From the NCBI GenBank assembly GCA_947581635.1, contig CANPVE010000005.1, forward strand, positions 1-64,000: DNA of 64,000 nucleotides. Reading direction: 5' to 3'. This document shows, piece after piece, positions 16,386 through 25,632 of this stretch (its first letter is position 1; each line of letters begins with the position of its first letter). The notes beneath the pieces are model-generated. The model was not told where the DNA came from and did not search any database. It saw only the letters and a list, made by a program, of their open reading frames with translations. Both the position numbers and the translations under genes were made by a program. Source of the DNA: an uncultured Clostridia bacterium. Lineage in GTDB: Bacteria > Bacillota > Clostridia > Oscillospirales > Acutalibacteraceae.

Positions 16386-16427
16386 AAAAAATCGGTCAAC
16401 CCCACAAAAGGGGTTGGCCGATTTTTG
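16386..16427. terminator. Bidirectional terminator
   Basis: AAAAAATCGGTCAACCCC and GGGGTTGGCCGATTTTT form a 17-bp stem with one wobble and a 6-base loop, with A and T runs on both sides. It separates the Dlt-like region (plus) from the S1-domain gene (minus), which converge here. Confidence 0.85.
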
Positions 16428-16486
16428 TTATATTTTGCGTATTTCTGTGCCTTATGGCAAATGCCTGCATAAAAACACACCTCGAG

Positions 16487-17416
16487 TTAATTTGTGAAGC
16501 GGGTCTCTATATACTTGTCTGAGGCGCAGGGGGAGTAGACGAAGCGATCCATATGGTCCCCGGTAAAGAAATATCTTGGCGGCGCGGGTGGTGCGTCGCA
16601 GATGAATGTGTCCACCAGAACCAGTTTTATTTTCATGCGTTCGGGGATAATGCTCTTAATGTATACACTCGCGGAGCAGCCCGCTTCAATTCCTTCACGG
16701 CGCTCGGCAAGCCCCGCAAGATTCGGCATTATCTCCACAAAAACTCCGTAATCCTCCACCGAGCGTACTATTCCCGTCACGGTCTCTCCCACGTTGAAAA
16801 GAGCGGCGTTTTCCGCCCATGTGCCAAGCAGTTCGCGGTGGCTGAGCGATATTCTGCAATCGGGCTCTTTTTGACGCACTACGGCTTTGATGTCCATACC
16901 AACCGTGAAGCGGTCGGACGGGTGAGATATGCGCGATACCGACATGGTGTCGATGCTCATGAGCGATGGGATTCCGCAGCCTATATCAACGAATGCCCCG
17001 AACGGCTCCAGATGAGTAACCCGCCCGTCTATCACGTCTCCGCAGCACAGACGACTGATGTATTGATCCATACATTCCTGTTGAACCGCGCGGCGCGACA
17101 GAGTGGCGTAGGGTACGCCGCGGCGGTCAGACGATATTTTATTTATAAAAAAACACACGGGCTTGCCGACGCGTGAAATTATGGCTATGTCGCGTGTAGT
17201 GCCCTCAGCTATGCCCAGCGCGCCTTCTTCGCGTGGTATTACACCCTTCATGCAGCCGAGATCCACGATAAGATTGTGGCGGCTGTCGCACACTATCGCG
17301 CGCGCCTCCAATATTTCTCTGCATTCCATTGCATATGTAAGCGCCGACACGCTTGCGGTGCAATCCATATTCCTCTTTGTATTCAGTAATTTTCCTTCCG
17401 GATAAAATTTAGTCAT
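16487..17416 (-). CDS. S1 RNA-binding domain protein (RpsA-like)
   Basis: A 309-residue protein with tandem S1 folds. A first, diverged domain covers about residues 25-110 (EARAIVCDSRHNLIVDLGCMKGVIP). The second is clear at about 120-195 (GRVTHLEPFGAFVDIGCGIPSLM), the third at about 205-270 (TVTGIVRSVEDYGVFVEI then LAGLAE). Clostridia carry such short S1 proteins in place of the six-domain ribosomal S1; they bind mRNA and may act in translation start or RNA decay. It is divergent from spoIIGA. The start codon at 17416 has only a weak upstream AGGAA, so the first residues are less certain. Confidence 0.8.
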   Translation of the reverse strand: MTKFYPEGKLLNTKRNMDCTASVSALTYAMECREILEARAIVCDSRHNLIVDLGCMKGVIPREEGALGIAEGTTRDIAIISRVGKPVCFFINKISSDRRGVPYATLSRRAVQQECMDQYISRLCCGDVIDGRVTHLEPFGAFVDIGCGIPSLMSIDTMSVSRISHPSDRFTVGMDIKAVVRQKEPDCRISLSHRELLGTWAENAALFNVGETVTGIVRSVEDYGVFVEIMPNLAGLAERREGIEAGCSASVYIKSIIPERMKIKLVLVDTFICDAPPAPPRYFFTGDHMDRFVYSPCASDKYIETRFTN

Positions 17417-17542
17417 TTCCTGCTCTGCCTTCCTGATGAGCTTTCAAACGAAACAGCTCTTTATTTTTTTGTCTGAGAATATATATGTCAAGCTCTATTA
17501 AAAAATGCATAGATGAACCATTTATCAGAACACGTCGTTTTT

Positions 17543-17600
17543 TGCCGAAATATTTTTGCGTTTTCCTTGACATAATATGACTGCAACACTCATAAATATT
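17543..17600 (+). promoter_or_regulatory. spoIIG promoter region with candidate Spo0A box
   Basis: TGCCGAA (17543-17549) fits the Spo0A box TGNCGAA and lies 18 bases before TTGACA (17567-17572). A TATA-rich -10 region follows (ATAAAT near 17591 at 19 bp, further TAATATAAT at about 17601). In Bacillus the spoIIG promoter is sigma-A-type with an over-long spacer and needs Spo0A. The arrangement here is consistent with that, but rests on one box. Confidence 0.4.
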
Positions 17601-17672
17601 GTAATATAATTTATTGACCTTGAATAAAACGTATATAACGCACCTGTGAGAAAGCCAAGGAGGGTGGTTTTG

Positions 17673-18533
17673 ATGAAACAAACAGTATATGTAGATGTAC
17701 TGTTGGCAATAAATTTCTTCACCAATTATTTTCTCATGCTGTCGGCGGGCAAGATACTCCGCACAACCATAAGTAGAACGCGCATTTGCTTGGCGGCAGT
17801 ATTCGGAGCGGCGGCGGCGTTGTCGATATTTCTTCCTCAAATGAACACTGTGGTAAGCTGTCTCTATAAGTTGGCGGTATCGGCTGTAATGGTGCTGATT
17901 GCCTATAAATGGCAGAGCGTTAAGCAATTTGGACGTAGTATGCTGGTGACCTGTGCTGTGACTTTCGGTTTTGGCGGCACGATGTTCGCGCTGTGGCTCA
18001 CGGTCTCGCCAAGGGGAATGTATTACCGTAACGGCGTGATATATTTTAATATATCCCCTGAATTTATAATCGCAGTAACAATACTCTGCTACACCGTTAT
18101 CACAGTGGCAGGCAGAATATGCCTGCAATTGGAGAGATTGTCCAAGAATTACGACGCTACGGTGTCAAACGGAGGACGCGCGGTAAAGCTGCGGCTTATG
18201 TGCGATACGGGCAACTGCCTCACCGAACCTTTTTCCGGATATCCTGTGATTGTAGTCAAGCGCAGCTCGGTTTCCAAAATACTGCCCGAACACTTTATGG
18301 ATTACGCTGCGGCGGACAAGTCGAAACCGACAGCTGTAGCTCCGAAAAATTTCAGGGTGATACCCTACTCTACAGTAAGCGGAAGCGGTTTCATGACGGC
18401 ATTCCGCCCAGACAAAATCAAGATAACCGACAAGGATAGTTCATACGCGCTGGAGCACTGCTACATAGCGATATCCGACGGATTTGATGACGAGGAATAC
18501 GACGGCATAGTGAATCCAAAAATATTTGATTGA
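17673..18533 (+). CDS. spoIIGA: Sigma-E processing peptidase SpoIIGA
   Basis: A 286-residue membrane protease. Residues 1-150 hold five hydrophobic segments (it begins MKQTVYVDVLLAINFFTNYF, typical of the family). The C-terminal domain has the aspartyl-protease motif LRLMCDTGNCLTEPFSGYPV, in which the Asp of DTG is catalytic. In the mother cell it removes the N-terminal pro-sequence of sigma-E after a signal from the forespore protein SpoIIR. AAGGAGG upstream of 17673 sets the start; a 9-codon longer reading has none. The sigE gene follows at once, as in all spore formers. This is direct evidence that the organism, or its recent ancestor, makes endospores. Confidence 0.93.
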   Translation: MKQTVYVDVLLAINFFTNYFLMLSAGKILRTTISRTRICLAAVFGAAAALSIFLPQMNTVVSCLYKLAVSAVMVLIAYKWQSVKQFGRSMLVTCAVTFGFGGTMFALWLTVSPRGMYYRNGVIYFNISPEFIIAVTILCYTVITVAGRICLQLERLSKNYDATVSNGGRAVKLRLMCDTGNCLTEPFSGYPVIVVKRSSVSKILPEHFMDYAAADKSKPTAVAPKNFRVIPYSTVSGSGFMTAFRPDKIKITDKDSSYALEHCYIAISDGFDDEEYDGIVNPKIFD

Positions 18534-18593
18534 CCCACAGGTTTGTTTTATAAAATATCAAATTATATAAAAGTCAGAAGGAAAGCGAGACAA

Positions 18594-19343
18594 ATGAAAC
18601 TACTGAAAAGGTTGAAAGCATTTTATGAATATATTAAAACCAAATCCGCTGAATTACTTACTAAAATTCTTCGTAAATTTCTGCATAAGTCCCCTATACA
18701 CTATATAAATGGACCCGAGACCCTGCCCGCTCCTTTGAACCCCGAAGAGGAGCAGGTTATTTTTTCCCGTATATTGGCGGGTGACAACAGCGCGCGTGAA
18801 CCGTTGATAACCCACAATCTGAGACTTGTCGTATATATAGCGCGCAAGTTTGAATCCAGCGGTGTTGGCGTAGAGGATTTAATTTCAATAGGCACCATAG
18901 GTCTGATAAAGGCGGTTAATACCTTTTCACCAGAACGCAGCATAAAGCTTGCGACTTATGCCTCAAGGTGCATTGAGAATGAGATATTGATGTACTTGAG
19001 AAAAACCAACTCGTCCAAGCTCGAAATATCTATAGATGAACCGCTGAATGTTGATTGGGACGGAAACGAACTTCTGCTTTCCGATGTATTGGGAAGCGAC
19101 CCAAACAGCGTCAGTGTGGGAATTGAGGAGGAAAACGAGCGCGATTTGCTGCTCGAAGCCGTATGCCGTTTGGACGAGCGCGAAAAGCTGATAATGTCGC
19201 TTCGCTTCGGACTTTTCGGATGTGAGGAGCACACCCAAAAGGAAGTGGCGGATATGCTCGGGATAAGTCAATCCTATATATCCCGTCTGGAAAAAAGAAT
19301 TATAGGCAAACTCAAGGACGAACTGGCGCACCTAAATGGATAA
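18594..19343 (+). CDS. sigE: Mother-cell sporulation sigma factor SigE
   Basis: A 249-residue sigma-70 family factor. The first 25-30 residues are a basic amphipathic pro-sequence. Region 2 lies at about residues 70-140 ([34 protein letters not shown]), and region 4 ends in [20 protein letters not shown]. These are strongly conserved in sigma-E/sigma-K. It is made inactive and activated by SpoIIGA, encoded just upstream. The ATG at 18594 follows GAAGGAAAG; the longer frame from 18543 lacks a site. The sigG gene, which commonly follows spoIIG, is absent: a terminator and an aromatic-pathway gene come next. Confidence 0.95.
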   Translation: MKLLKRLKAFYEYIKTKSAELLTKILRKFLHKSPIHYINGPETLPAPLNPEEEQVIFSRILAGDNSAREPLITHNLRLVVYIARKFESSGVGVEDLISIGTIGLIKAVNTFSPERSIKLATYASRCIENEILMYLRKTNSSKLEISIDEPLNVDWDGNELLLSDVLGSDPNSVSVGIEEENERDLLLEAVCRLDEREKLIMSLRFGLFGCEEHTQKEVADMLGISQSYISRLEKRIIGKLKDELAHLNG

Positions 19344-19387
19344 TTTTTTATTTTATTTGTGAAACAAATATTTTACAGAATAATACC

Positions 19388-19431
19388 CGCCGAAATGAGC
19401 AGATAAACGCTTGTTTCGGTGAATTTTTTCT
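19388..19431 (+). terminator. Terminator of the spoIIGA-sigE operon
   Basis: CGCCGAAATGAGC (19388-19400) pairs with GCTTGTTTCGGTG (19409-19421) over 13 bp with three wobbles, followed by AATTTTTTCT. Confidence 0.8.
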
Positions 19432-19649
19432 ATGTTGAATGTTGTCTCCGCGAAATAAAGATTTAATTTTTTAGTGCCCAAAATGTCCGTCGTTAATTAT
19501 GTATTCCGATTACTCAAATCTTTCCGTAAAAATCAAATAAAAAACTTGCATTTTTGCTTTATATAATATATACTGTTATTCGGCACATGAAATGTAGCGC
19601 TTTAAACCGATAAAGTTAGAGATAACCAAATGAAAGGATTGTTATAAAA

Positions 19650-20672
19650 ATGAATTTTATAAGAAAATTGCCCATTCCCCAAGATATAAAGGAACAGTTC
19701 CCGATTTCAGAGAACTGCGCTCAGGTTAAGGTCAAGCGCGACGCTCTGATTGCCGACGTGTTTAAGGGAAACAGCGACAAATTTCTGCTGATAATAGGCC
19801 CCTGCTCGGCGGACAATGAGGACTCGGTAATGGATTACATATACCGACTTGTCAAGCTTCAAGAGCAGGTGAAGGACCGAATAATAATAATACCCAGAAT
19901 TTACACCAATAAGCCACGTACTACAGGCGAAGGCTACAAGGGTATGGCAACCCAGCCCGACCCTACCAAGAATCCGGACTTGCTTGAAGGTCTCATAGCT
20001 ATTCGCCGTTTACACACCCGCGCTATTGAGGAGACAGGCTTCGTTTGCGCTGATGAAATGCTCTACCCCGAAAATTACCGCTACCTCAGCGATTTGCTTT
20101 CATATGTTGCGGTTGGTGCGCGTTCGGTGGAGAACCAGCAGCACCGCTTGACGTCTAGTGGAATCGCAGTGCCAGTTGGCATGAAAAATCCCACCAGCGG
20201 CGACTTGAGCGTTATGCTCAACTCAATCAAGGCGGCGCAGCTCAGTCACACATTTCTTTATCGTGGTTGGGAAGTCCAAACCGATGGCAATCCCCTCGCA
20301 CACGCCATATTGCGCGGCTCTGTGAATAAGCACGGACGTGCAATGCAGAATTATCATTATGAAGATTTGATTTTGCTGCACGATATGTACAGCGCAAGAA
20401 ATCTTGAGAATCCCGCCGTGATAGTTGACGTGAATCACAGCAATTCCAATAAGCAGTATCTTGAGCAAATCCGGATTTGCAAGGAGGTTTTGCATTCCCG
20501 CCGCCACAATGCCGATATTGCCAAGATGGTAAAGGGACTGATGATAGAGAGCTACATTGAGGACGGCTGTCAGAGCGTGGACGGAGGCGTGTACGGAAAA
20601 TCAATTACAGATCCGTGCCTCGGCTGGGAAAAGAGCGAGAAGTTAGTTCTCGAAATTGCCGATTTGTTGTAA
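19650..20672 (+). CDS. aroF: 3-deoxy-7-phosphoheptulonate synthase, class I (AroF/AroG type)
   Basis: A 340-residue DAHP synthase that joins phosphoenolpyruvate and erythrose-4-phosphate, the first step of aromatic amino acid synthesis. Signatures of the class I-alpha type: LLIIGPCSADNEDSVMDY (residues about 46-63), RIYTNKPRTTGEGYKG, AVGARSVENQQHR with PVGMKNPTSG, and the metal ligands in VIVDVNHSNSNK and the late EDGCQSVDGGVYGKSITDPC. Length equals that of the E. coli enzymes. It is a single-gene unit between the sigE terminator and its own terminator. Which aromatic amino acid inhibits it cannot be read reliably, so the symbol is generic. Confidence 0.93.
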   Translation: MNFIRKLPIPQDIKEQFPISENCAQVKVKRDALIADVFKGNSDKFLLIIGPCSADNEDSVMDYIYRLVKLQEQVKDRIIIIPRIYTNKPRTTGEGYKGMATQPDPTKNPDLLEGLIAIRRLHTRAIEETGFVCADEMLYPENYRYLSDLLSYVAVGARSVENQQHRLTSSGIAVPVGMKNPTSGDLSVMLNSIKAAQLSHTFLYRGWEVQTDGNPLAHAILRGSVNKHGRAMQNYHYEDLILLHDMYSARNLENPAVIVDVNHSNSNKQYLEQIRICKEVLHSRRHNADIAKMVKGLMIESYIEDGCQSVDGGVYGKSITDPCLGWEKSEKLVLEIADLL

Positions 20673-20715
20673 TATTCCCACCAAGACAATATTTTATAAT
20701 CTGAAAATTTAATTA

Positions 20716-20765
20716 GCGCGCGAGAGACTATCATTTGACTTCTCCCGCGCCTTTTAGTTGTAATA
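20716..20765 (+). terminator. Terminator of the DAHP synthase gene
   Basis: GCGCGCGAGA pairs with TCTCCCGCGC (one C-C mismatch, 20716-20750), followed by CTTTTAGTT. Confidence 0.7.
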
Positions 20766-20803
20766 AAAAATGTAAAATTATAAAAAAATTCATAATTGCG
20801 TAC

Positions 20804-20832
20804 TTGACATAATTATTTTGTGGGATTATTAT
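20804..20832 (+). promoter_or_regulatory. htpG promoter
   Basis: TTGACA (20804-20809), 17 bases, TATTAT (20827-20832), a sigma-A promoter placed immediately before the CIRCE operator. Confidence 0.8.
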
Positions 20833-20847
20833 ATTCCATACAATTGG

Positions 20848-20874
20848 TTAGCACTCAACGGCTGAGAGTGCTAA
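20848..20874 (+). promoter_or_regulatory. CIRCE operator (HrcA binding site)
   Basis: The sequence TTAGCACTC, nine bases, GAGTGCTAA is a perfect match to the CIRCE consensus. It overlaps the expected start of transcription of htpG and lies just before its ribosome binding site. HrcA bound here represses the gene until heat stress draws GroEL away. No hrcA gene lies in the window. Confidence 0.95.
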
Positions 20875-20901
20875 TTGTCAAGATGAAAGGAAGATATTTT
20901 C

Positions 20902-22806
20902 ATGGAGAAGAAACAATTCAAAGCGGAATCAAAACGTCTGCTCGATATGATGATCAATTCGATTTATACACACAACGAAATATTTCTGCGTGAGCTTATC
21001 TCAAACGCCAGCGATGCCACAGACAAGCTGTATTACAACGCCATGCAGAATGGCAACGCCGGTCTGAGCCGTGATGACTTGGCTATTAACATCGTGGCGG
21101 ACAAGGAAGCGCGCACCCTCACAATAACCGACAAGGGCTGTGGTATGACCAGGGACGAGCTTGAGGACAACCTCGGCATAATCGCAAACAGCGGCTCTTT
21201 TGCGTTTAAACAGGAACACAATCTCACTGATGATGTTGACATAATAGGCCAGTTTGGTGTCGGATTCTATTCCGCATTTATGGTAGCAAAGAAGATAGTT
21301 GTTGTATCCAAGTCAATAAACAGCGACGAGTCCTACCGCTGGGAATCTGACGGGGCCGACGGTTACACGATCGACGCTGCCGATAAGGCCGACAACGGCA
21401 CTGAAATTACGCTCTATATCAAGGACAGTACCGAAGACGAAAATTATGACCAATATCTGGAGACATACACTCTGCGCAATCTTATAAAAAAATACTCGGA
21501 CTATATTCGTTACCCGATTACAATGGACGTTGAAAAGTCGCGCGATTGGGAAGAGGGTGAAGAAACCGACGGTAAAGAGTACGCCACATATATCGACCAT
21601 GAGACTATCAACAGCATGATTCCTGTGTGGAAAAAGACAAAGGCCGAGTTGGGCGAGAATGAATACGAGGAATTTTACAAGGCAAAATTCAACGATTATG
21701 AGAACCCTGCCCGCTGCATACATCAGAATGTCGAAGGCACTACAACATACACAGCGCTGATGTTCATTCCTGCACGCACGCCATTCAATTACTACAGCAA
21801 GGACTATGAGAAGGGCTTACAGCTCTATAGCAACGGCGTTATGATAATGGAAAAGTGCGCTGATCTGTTGCCGGATTATTTCAGCTTTGTCAAGGGCTTG
21901 GTGGATTCCCCCGATCTGTCGCTCAACATCAGCCGCGAAATGCTTCAGCATGACCGTCAGCTTAAAGCCATAGCGACAAGCCTTGAAAAGAAGATCAAAT
22001 CTGAGCTTATGAATATGCAGAAGAATGATCGTGAGAAGTATGAGCAGATATTCAAAAATTTCGGTTTGCAAATCAAACTCGGCATCTACAGCTCATACGG
22101 AATGAAGAAAGATTTGCTGCAAGACCTGCTGATGTACTATTCTTCATCAGAGAAAAAGCCCGTAACCCTTGATGAGTACGTTGGACGCATGAAGGAAAGC
22201 CAAAAGTATATCTACTATGCCTGCGGTGAGTCCACAGCAAAACTGGATATGCTACCTCAAACCGAGGTGTTGCGCGACAAGGGCTTTGAAATTCTCTACA
22301 TGACTGATGAGCCGGACGAGTTTGTCATTAAGTCTATGCACGACTACAAAGAAAAAGAATTCCGTTCGGTTTCGGATGCCGACCTTGATGTTGAGGACGA
22401 AGGTGAGAAGGAAGAAATAAAGAAAACCACAGAGGACAACAAGAGCCTGTTTGACTTCATGAAGGAGCATCTGGGCGACAACGTGAAGGAAGTTCGCCTC
22501 TCATCTCGTCTCAAGAGCCATCCTGTGTGCCTTACGTCTGACGGCGGCATCTCTTTGGAAATGGAGAAGGTTCTCAACGCCATGCCTAATAACCAGGAGA
22601 AAATCAAAGCGGAGAGAGTGCTTGAAATCAACGCTAATCACCCGATATTTGCCGTCCTCACCCGCACATATGCTGAGGATAAAGACAAAGCCGCAAAGCT
22701 CACCGATGTGCTGTTCGCCCAAGCGTCGCTGATAGAGGGAATAGGTGTAGACGATCCGGTGGCATATGCGAACGCAGTATGTTCGCTTATTGCCGATAAC
22801 GATTAA
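20902..22806 (+). CDS. htpG: Chaperone HtpG (Hsp90)
   Basis: A 634-residue Hsp90. The N-terminal ATPase (GHKL) domain shows the family motifs: ELISNASDATDKLYY, ITDKGCGMTRDELEDNLG, FGQFGVGFYSAFMVA and the later RGVVDSPDLSLNISREMLQ-like segment (VKGLVDSPDLSLNISREMLQ). Middle and C-terminal dimerisation domains follow at full length. It helps fold and remodel client proteins using ATP. AAAGGAAG precedes the ATG. It is a one-gene unit with a CIRCE operator in front and a strong terminator behind, so it belongs to the HrcA heat-shock regulon here. Confidence 0.97.
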   Translation: MEKKQFKAESKRLLDMMINSIYTHNEIFLRELISNASDATDKLYYNAMQNGNAGLSRDDLAINIVADKEARTLTITDKGCGMTRDELEDNLGIIANSGSFAFKQEHNLTDDVDIIGQFGVGFYSAFMVAKKIVVVSKSINSDESYRWESDGADGYTIDAADKADNGTEITLYIKDSTEDENYDQYLETYTLRNLIKKYSDYIRYPITMDVEKSRDWEEGEETDGKEYATYIDHETINSMIPVWKKTKAELGENEYEEFYKAKFNDYENPARCIHQNVEGTTTYTALMFIPARTPFNYYSKDYEKGLQLYSNGVMIMEKCADLLPDYFSFVKGLVDSPDLSLNISREMLQHDRQLKAIATSLEKKIKSELMNMQKNDREKYEQIFKNFGLQIKLGIYSSYGMKKDLLQDLLMYYSSSEKKPVTLDEYVGRMKESQKYIYYACGESTAKLDMLPQTEVLRDKGFEILYMTDEPDEFVIKSMHDYKEKEFRSVSDADLDVEDEGEKEEIKKTTEDNKSLFDFMKEHLGDNVKEVRLSSRLKSHPVCLTSDGGISLEMEKVLNAMPNNQEKIKAERVLEINANHPIFAVLTRTYAEDKDKAAKLTDVLFAQASLIEGIGVDDPVAYANAVCSLIADND

Positions 22807-22848
22807 TTTTACAATTGCTTATTGGCATCTGAAAAAGTTGAGAAATAA

Positions 22849-22896
22849 AAAAACCCGAGCGATCTGTTTTCTGCAAAACAAGTCGCTCGGGTTTTT
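22849..22896 (+). terminator. htpG terminator
   Basis: AAAAACCCGAGCGA (22849-22862) pairs with TCGCTCGGGTTTTT (22883-22896), a perfect 14-bp stem ending in T5. Confidence 0.88.
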
Positions 22897-22996
22897 GCGT
22901 GCAAAAATCTTAATAATTTTATGGTTGTCATGCCCTTTGTTGTTTGCTATAATTATAATGGTGACAACCGATAAAAGCAAAGGAGGATTGTGCCAT

Positions 22997-24580
22997 ATGC
23001 AGAATGCGGGAGATAACCAGAGATACAACGGAAGTGGTCTGCTGAGCGAGGTAGGCGGATTTCTGGAGGACAAACGGCGCAGATATCTGAAATTCTATCG
23101 CAGCAACCGCCTGCGCGGCATAGGCACTGTGGGCCTGGCGCTGTGTATTCCCATAAGTATGGTAATAGCATTTAAATTCACATCCGTGGATTATTTTGCC
23201 ATAATAGCCTCGTGGTTTGATAAAAAAGATGACCTTGTGTCTTACACGGATTTTGTATCATCTGAAGAACCGGAGAGCGGTTTTAATGTGACGGTCAAAT
23301 TCACTACAGCAACATTGTGTTCAGAGCCTGATATGAAAAAGAAGTTGCAGAATACCGCTGTGAAGGGACAGACATTCGAAGTGTTGGAAACCAGTGGGAA
23401 CTTTTACAGAATAGAATATCTCAAAAATTGCTTTGGATGGATCGATAAGTATTATGTGACGCGTGAGGGTCACGAGGAACCCGAGCTTATTGACCCCAAC
23501 AACCCCACCGAATTGACCGGTTCATCTGCCAGTGCGCTCAAGAAAATATGTCAAGATTACAGTGCCATGGGCGTTGGCGTCGCGGTCATCAAAGACGGTA
23601 CCGTCAAGTACACGTATTCCTATGGCTATGCAAATAAGCAGCAGAAGAAGAAAATTAACGCAGACACCAAGTTCCGTCCGGCCTCGCTGTCCAAGATAAT
23701 TTCTACCATATCCACAATGACATTGGTAGACGCGGGGAAGCTTGATCTCGACCGGAATGTGGAGGATTACTTCGGATACAAATTCCGCAATCCATACTTT
23801 CCCCAGTCTGAGATAACGCCGAGAATGCTGCTCGATCATTCATCGTCACTGGACGACGAATATATCATCTATACCGGCAGCAACGCGGGTACGCGGTTGA
23901 AAGATCTTGTGGTTGACATCAAGAGCTATAAGAGCCAGAAACCCGGACAAGAATTTTCATACAGCAATTCGGGTTTTGGAATAGTCGGGTCACTCGACGA
24001 AGTTATCACCAATATGCCATACATATATTTTACCGATTCAATATTATTTCAGAGATTGGGTATGGACGCGTCGTTCGGAGGTCAGAGCCTTAAGGACAAA
24101 AACAATGTTGCGGAGTGCTATAAGGTGGAAAACATAGCTCGTTCGCGTTCGGTGTTGGTGAAGGATAGGCAGATCCGTGAACCTGGTGAAACATATATTC
24201 TTGCACAGGGCAGCCTGCTGATAAGCCCGCAGGATTACGCAAAGCTGGTGACTATATTCATCAACGACGGAATGTACGGAAATATTCGGATACTCTCTGA
24301 GTCGGCCGTCAAGGAAATTGAGAAGGAATATCTTAAGGATGACCAATTCAGATATTGTCTAGGGTTCAAGAAAACTACGGCTTATGTGGACGGACATGAT
24401 GTGTATTATCACGGTGGTAACGCATACGGAGTCTATGCCAGCGTTTGTTATGATGAAAAGCAGAAGAGCGGCGTTGTGGTAATGACCAGCGGTGCCATTG
24501 GGTATGTTGACGACTATCATTTCTATACGGTTTGCAAGAAAATTACGCAGCGGTGCTACGCGGACTTGATAGACAAGTAG
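22997..24580 (+). CDS. Membrane-anchored serine hydrolase (class C beta-lactamase/PBP-like) with SH3 domain
   Basis: A 527-residue surface enzyme. One membrane segment at about residues 45-65 is followed by a bacterial SH3-like domain (about 95-155: TFEVLETSGNFYRIEYLKN, FGWIDKYYV) and a beta-lactamase/D-Ala-D-Ala-carboxypeptidase-like domain (about 170-520). The catalytic motifs are SLSK (RPASLSKIIS), YSN (SYSNSGFGIVGSL) and HGG (YYHGGNAYGVYA), in the usual order. By family it could trim wall peptides or hydrolyse other amides or esters at the surface; nothing indicates an antibiotic-resistance role. AAAGGAGG before 22997 fixes the start, which discards a 77-codon in-frame extension. Confidence 0.85.
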   Translation: MQNAGDNQRYNGSGLLSEVGGFLEDKRRRYLKFYRSNRLRGIGTVGLALCIPISMVIAFKFTSVDYFAIIASWFDKKDDLVSYTDFVSSEEPESGFNVTVKFTTATLCSEPDMKKKLQNTAVKGQTFEVLETSGNFYRIEYLKNCFGWIDKYYVTREGHEEPELIDPNNPTELTGSSASALKKICQDYSAMGVGVAVIKDGTVKYTYSYGYANKQQKKKINADTKFRPASLSKIISTISTMTLVDAGKLDLDRNVEDYFGYKFRNPYFPQSEITPRMLLDHSSSLDDEYIIYTGSNAGTRLKDLVVDIKSYKSQKPGQEFSYSNSGFGIVGSLDEVITNMPYIYFTDSILFQRLGMDASFGGQSLKDKNNVAECYKVENIARSRSVLVKDRQIREPGETYILAQGSLLISPQDYAKLVTIFINDGMYGNIRILSESAVKEIEKEYLKDDQFRYCLGFKKTTAYVDGHDVYYHGGNAYGVYASVCYDEKQKSGVVVMTSGAIGYVDDYHFYTVCKKITQRCYADLIDK

Positions 24581-24615
24581 TCTCACCGATTTATAAAATA
24601 TTTAAATTCGTAATT

Positions 24616-24660
24616 GGCAGCTGACGGCGTTGCGCCGTCGGCTGCCTGTTGCGAATTATT
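24616..24660 (+). terminator. Terminator of the serine hydrolase gene
   Basis: GGCAGCTGACGGCG (24616-24629) pairs with CGCCGTCGGCTGCC (24633-24646), a 14-bp stem with one wobble and a TTG loop, followed by a T-rich stretch. Confidence 0.75.
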
Positions 24661-24677
24661 TTTTATGCAATATTATG

Positions 24678-24706
24678 TTGTAATCCATTGATGAATATGG
24701 TAGAAT
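24678..24706 (+). promoter_or_regulatory. Promoter of the VTC-domain gene
   Basis: TTGTAA (24678-24683), 17 bases, TAGAAT (24701-24706). The leader to the TTG start at 24892 is about 180 bases. Confidence 0.5.
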
Positions 24707-24891
24707 AGACGTATGTGCGGATTTGTTGTCATAACGAGTGTTCCACCGTGAGCGCGTCAAGATTGAAAATAGAATTTTATACGCTTTTTTGGGAGTATTT
24801 CTTTCTTGTTTTTAGTGGAAATCAGTATTATAGAGTGAGTACAGCAATTTAACAAATATTTTTATAACAAGATATAAGGAGGGATTTTTTA

Positions 24892-25632
24892 TTGCAATAT
24901 AAAAACCACAAATTGAGGCACGAGTTGAAGTATCAGATATCTTATAACGATTATTACGAACTGAGAAGCCGCGCGCTGGTGTTTATGAGGCACGACGAGC
25001 ATGGCAGCGACGGCACATATTTTATAAGAAGCCTATATCTTGACGATATTTTTATGTCAAATTACAACCAGAAGATGGACGGCTGGAACAGGCGCAGAAA
25101 ATATCGTATAAGAATTTACGATCTGAGTCGTGATGTGATTAAGTTCGAGGTCAAGGATAAGTTTGACAGCTTCATCTCTAAAGTTTCATCCCGCATAAAC
25201 TACCAGCAGTACCAAAGCATCATAGATGGCAGCTTTGATTTTGTCAGTGATATGGTGTTGAGCAATTCCGACGGAGGAAACGAGAAGGCTCTGCGCATAG
25301 GCTATGTGGATTTTTCGACTAAGATACTGTCCCCGCAGGTGATAGTGGATTATGATCGCGAAGTTTTTGTATGCGACGAGGGAAATGTACGCATGACTTT
25401 CGACATGAATCTAAGAGCGGGACAAGCTTCGAGCGATATATTTGATCCATTGCTGCCCACCGTCCCCGCCTATGAAAGCGGTCGAATGATACTCGAAGTT
25501 AAGTACGACGATTACCTGCCGAATTTTATAAAGCATATGCTTAAGCCGCTTGGGCGGTGGCAGCTGTCTCAGTCGAAATATGCCATGTGCTGTCTTGCTC
25601 AAGCCAACTATTTTGGAAAGGAAGTTTTTTAA
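24892..25632 (+). CDS. VTC-domain protein, polyphosphate-polymerase-like
   Basis: A 246-residue single-domain VTC protein. The tunnel fold signatures are RHELKYQISYNDYYEL at the start, IRSLYLDDIF, RRKYRIRIYD (basic residues that bind phosphate), IKFEVKDKF, and the closing MILEVKYDDYLPNFI and SQSKYAMCCL. Eukaryotic Vtc4 makes polyphosphate from ATP; stand-alone bacterial VTC proteins are annotated as polyphosphate polymerase-like, with activity largely untested. It starts with TTG after AAGGAGG. The membrane protein DUF4956 begins at the next base, a pairing seen widely in Firmicutes. Confidence 0.88.
   Translation: MQYKNHKLRHELKYQISYNDYYELRSRALVFMRHDEHGSDGTYFIRSLYLDDIFMSNYNQKMDGWNRRRKYRIRIYDLSRDVIKFEVKDKFDSFISKVSSRINYQQYQSIIDGSFDFVSDMVLSNSDGGNEKALRIGYVDFSTKILSPQVIVDYDREVFVCDEGNVRMTFDMNLRAGQASSDIFDPLLPTVPAYESGRMILEVKYDDYLPNFIKHMLKPLGRWQLSQSKYAMCCLAQANYFGKEVF

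Noticed and set aside
17409..18128. 239-codon minus-strand frame opposite spoIIGA
   Set aside because: It lies antisense to a clear spoIIGA and its translation is rich in His/Tyr/Arg as expected for a shadow frame.
22766..22996. 77-codon N-terminal extension of the serine hydrolase
   Set aside because: It overlaps the end of htpG and its terminator; AAAGGAGG stands before the ATG at 22997.
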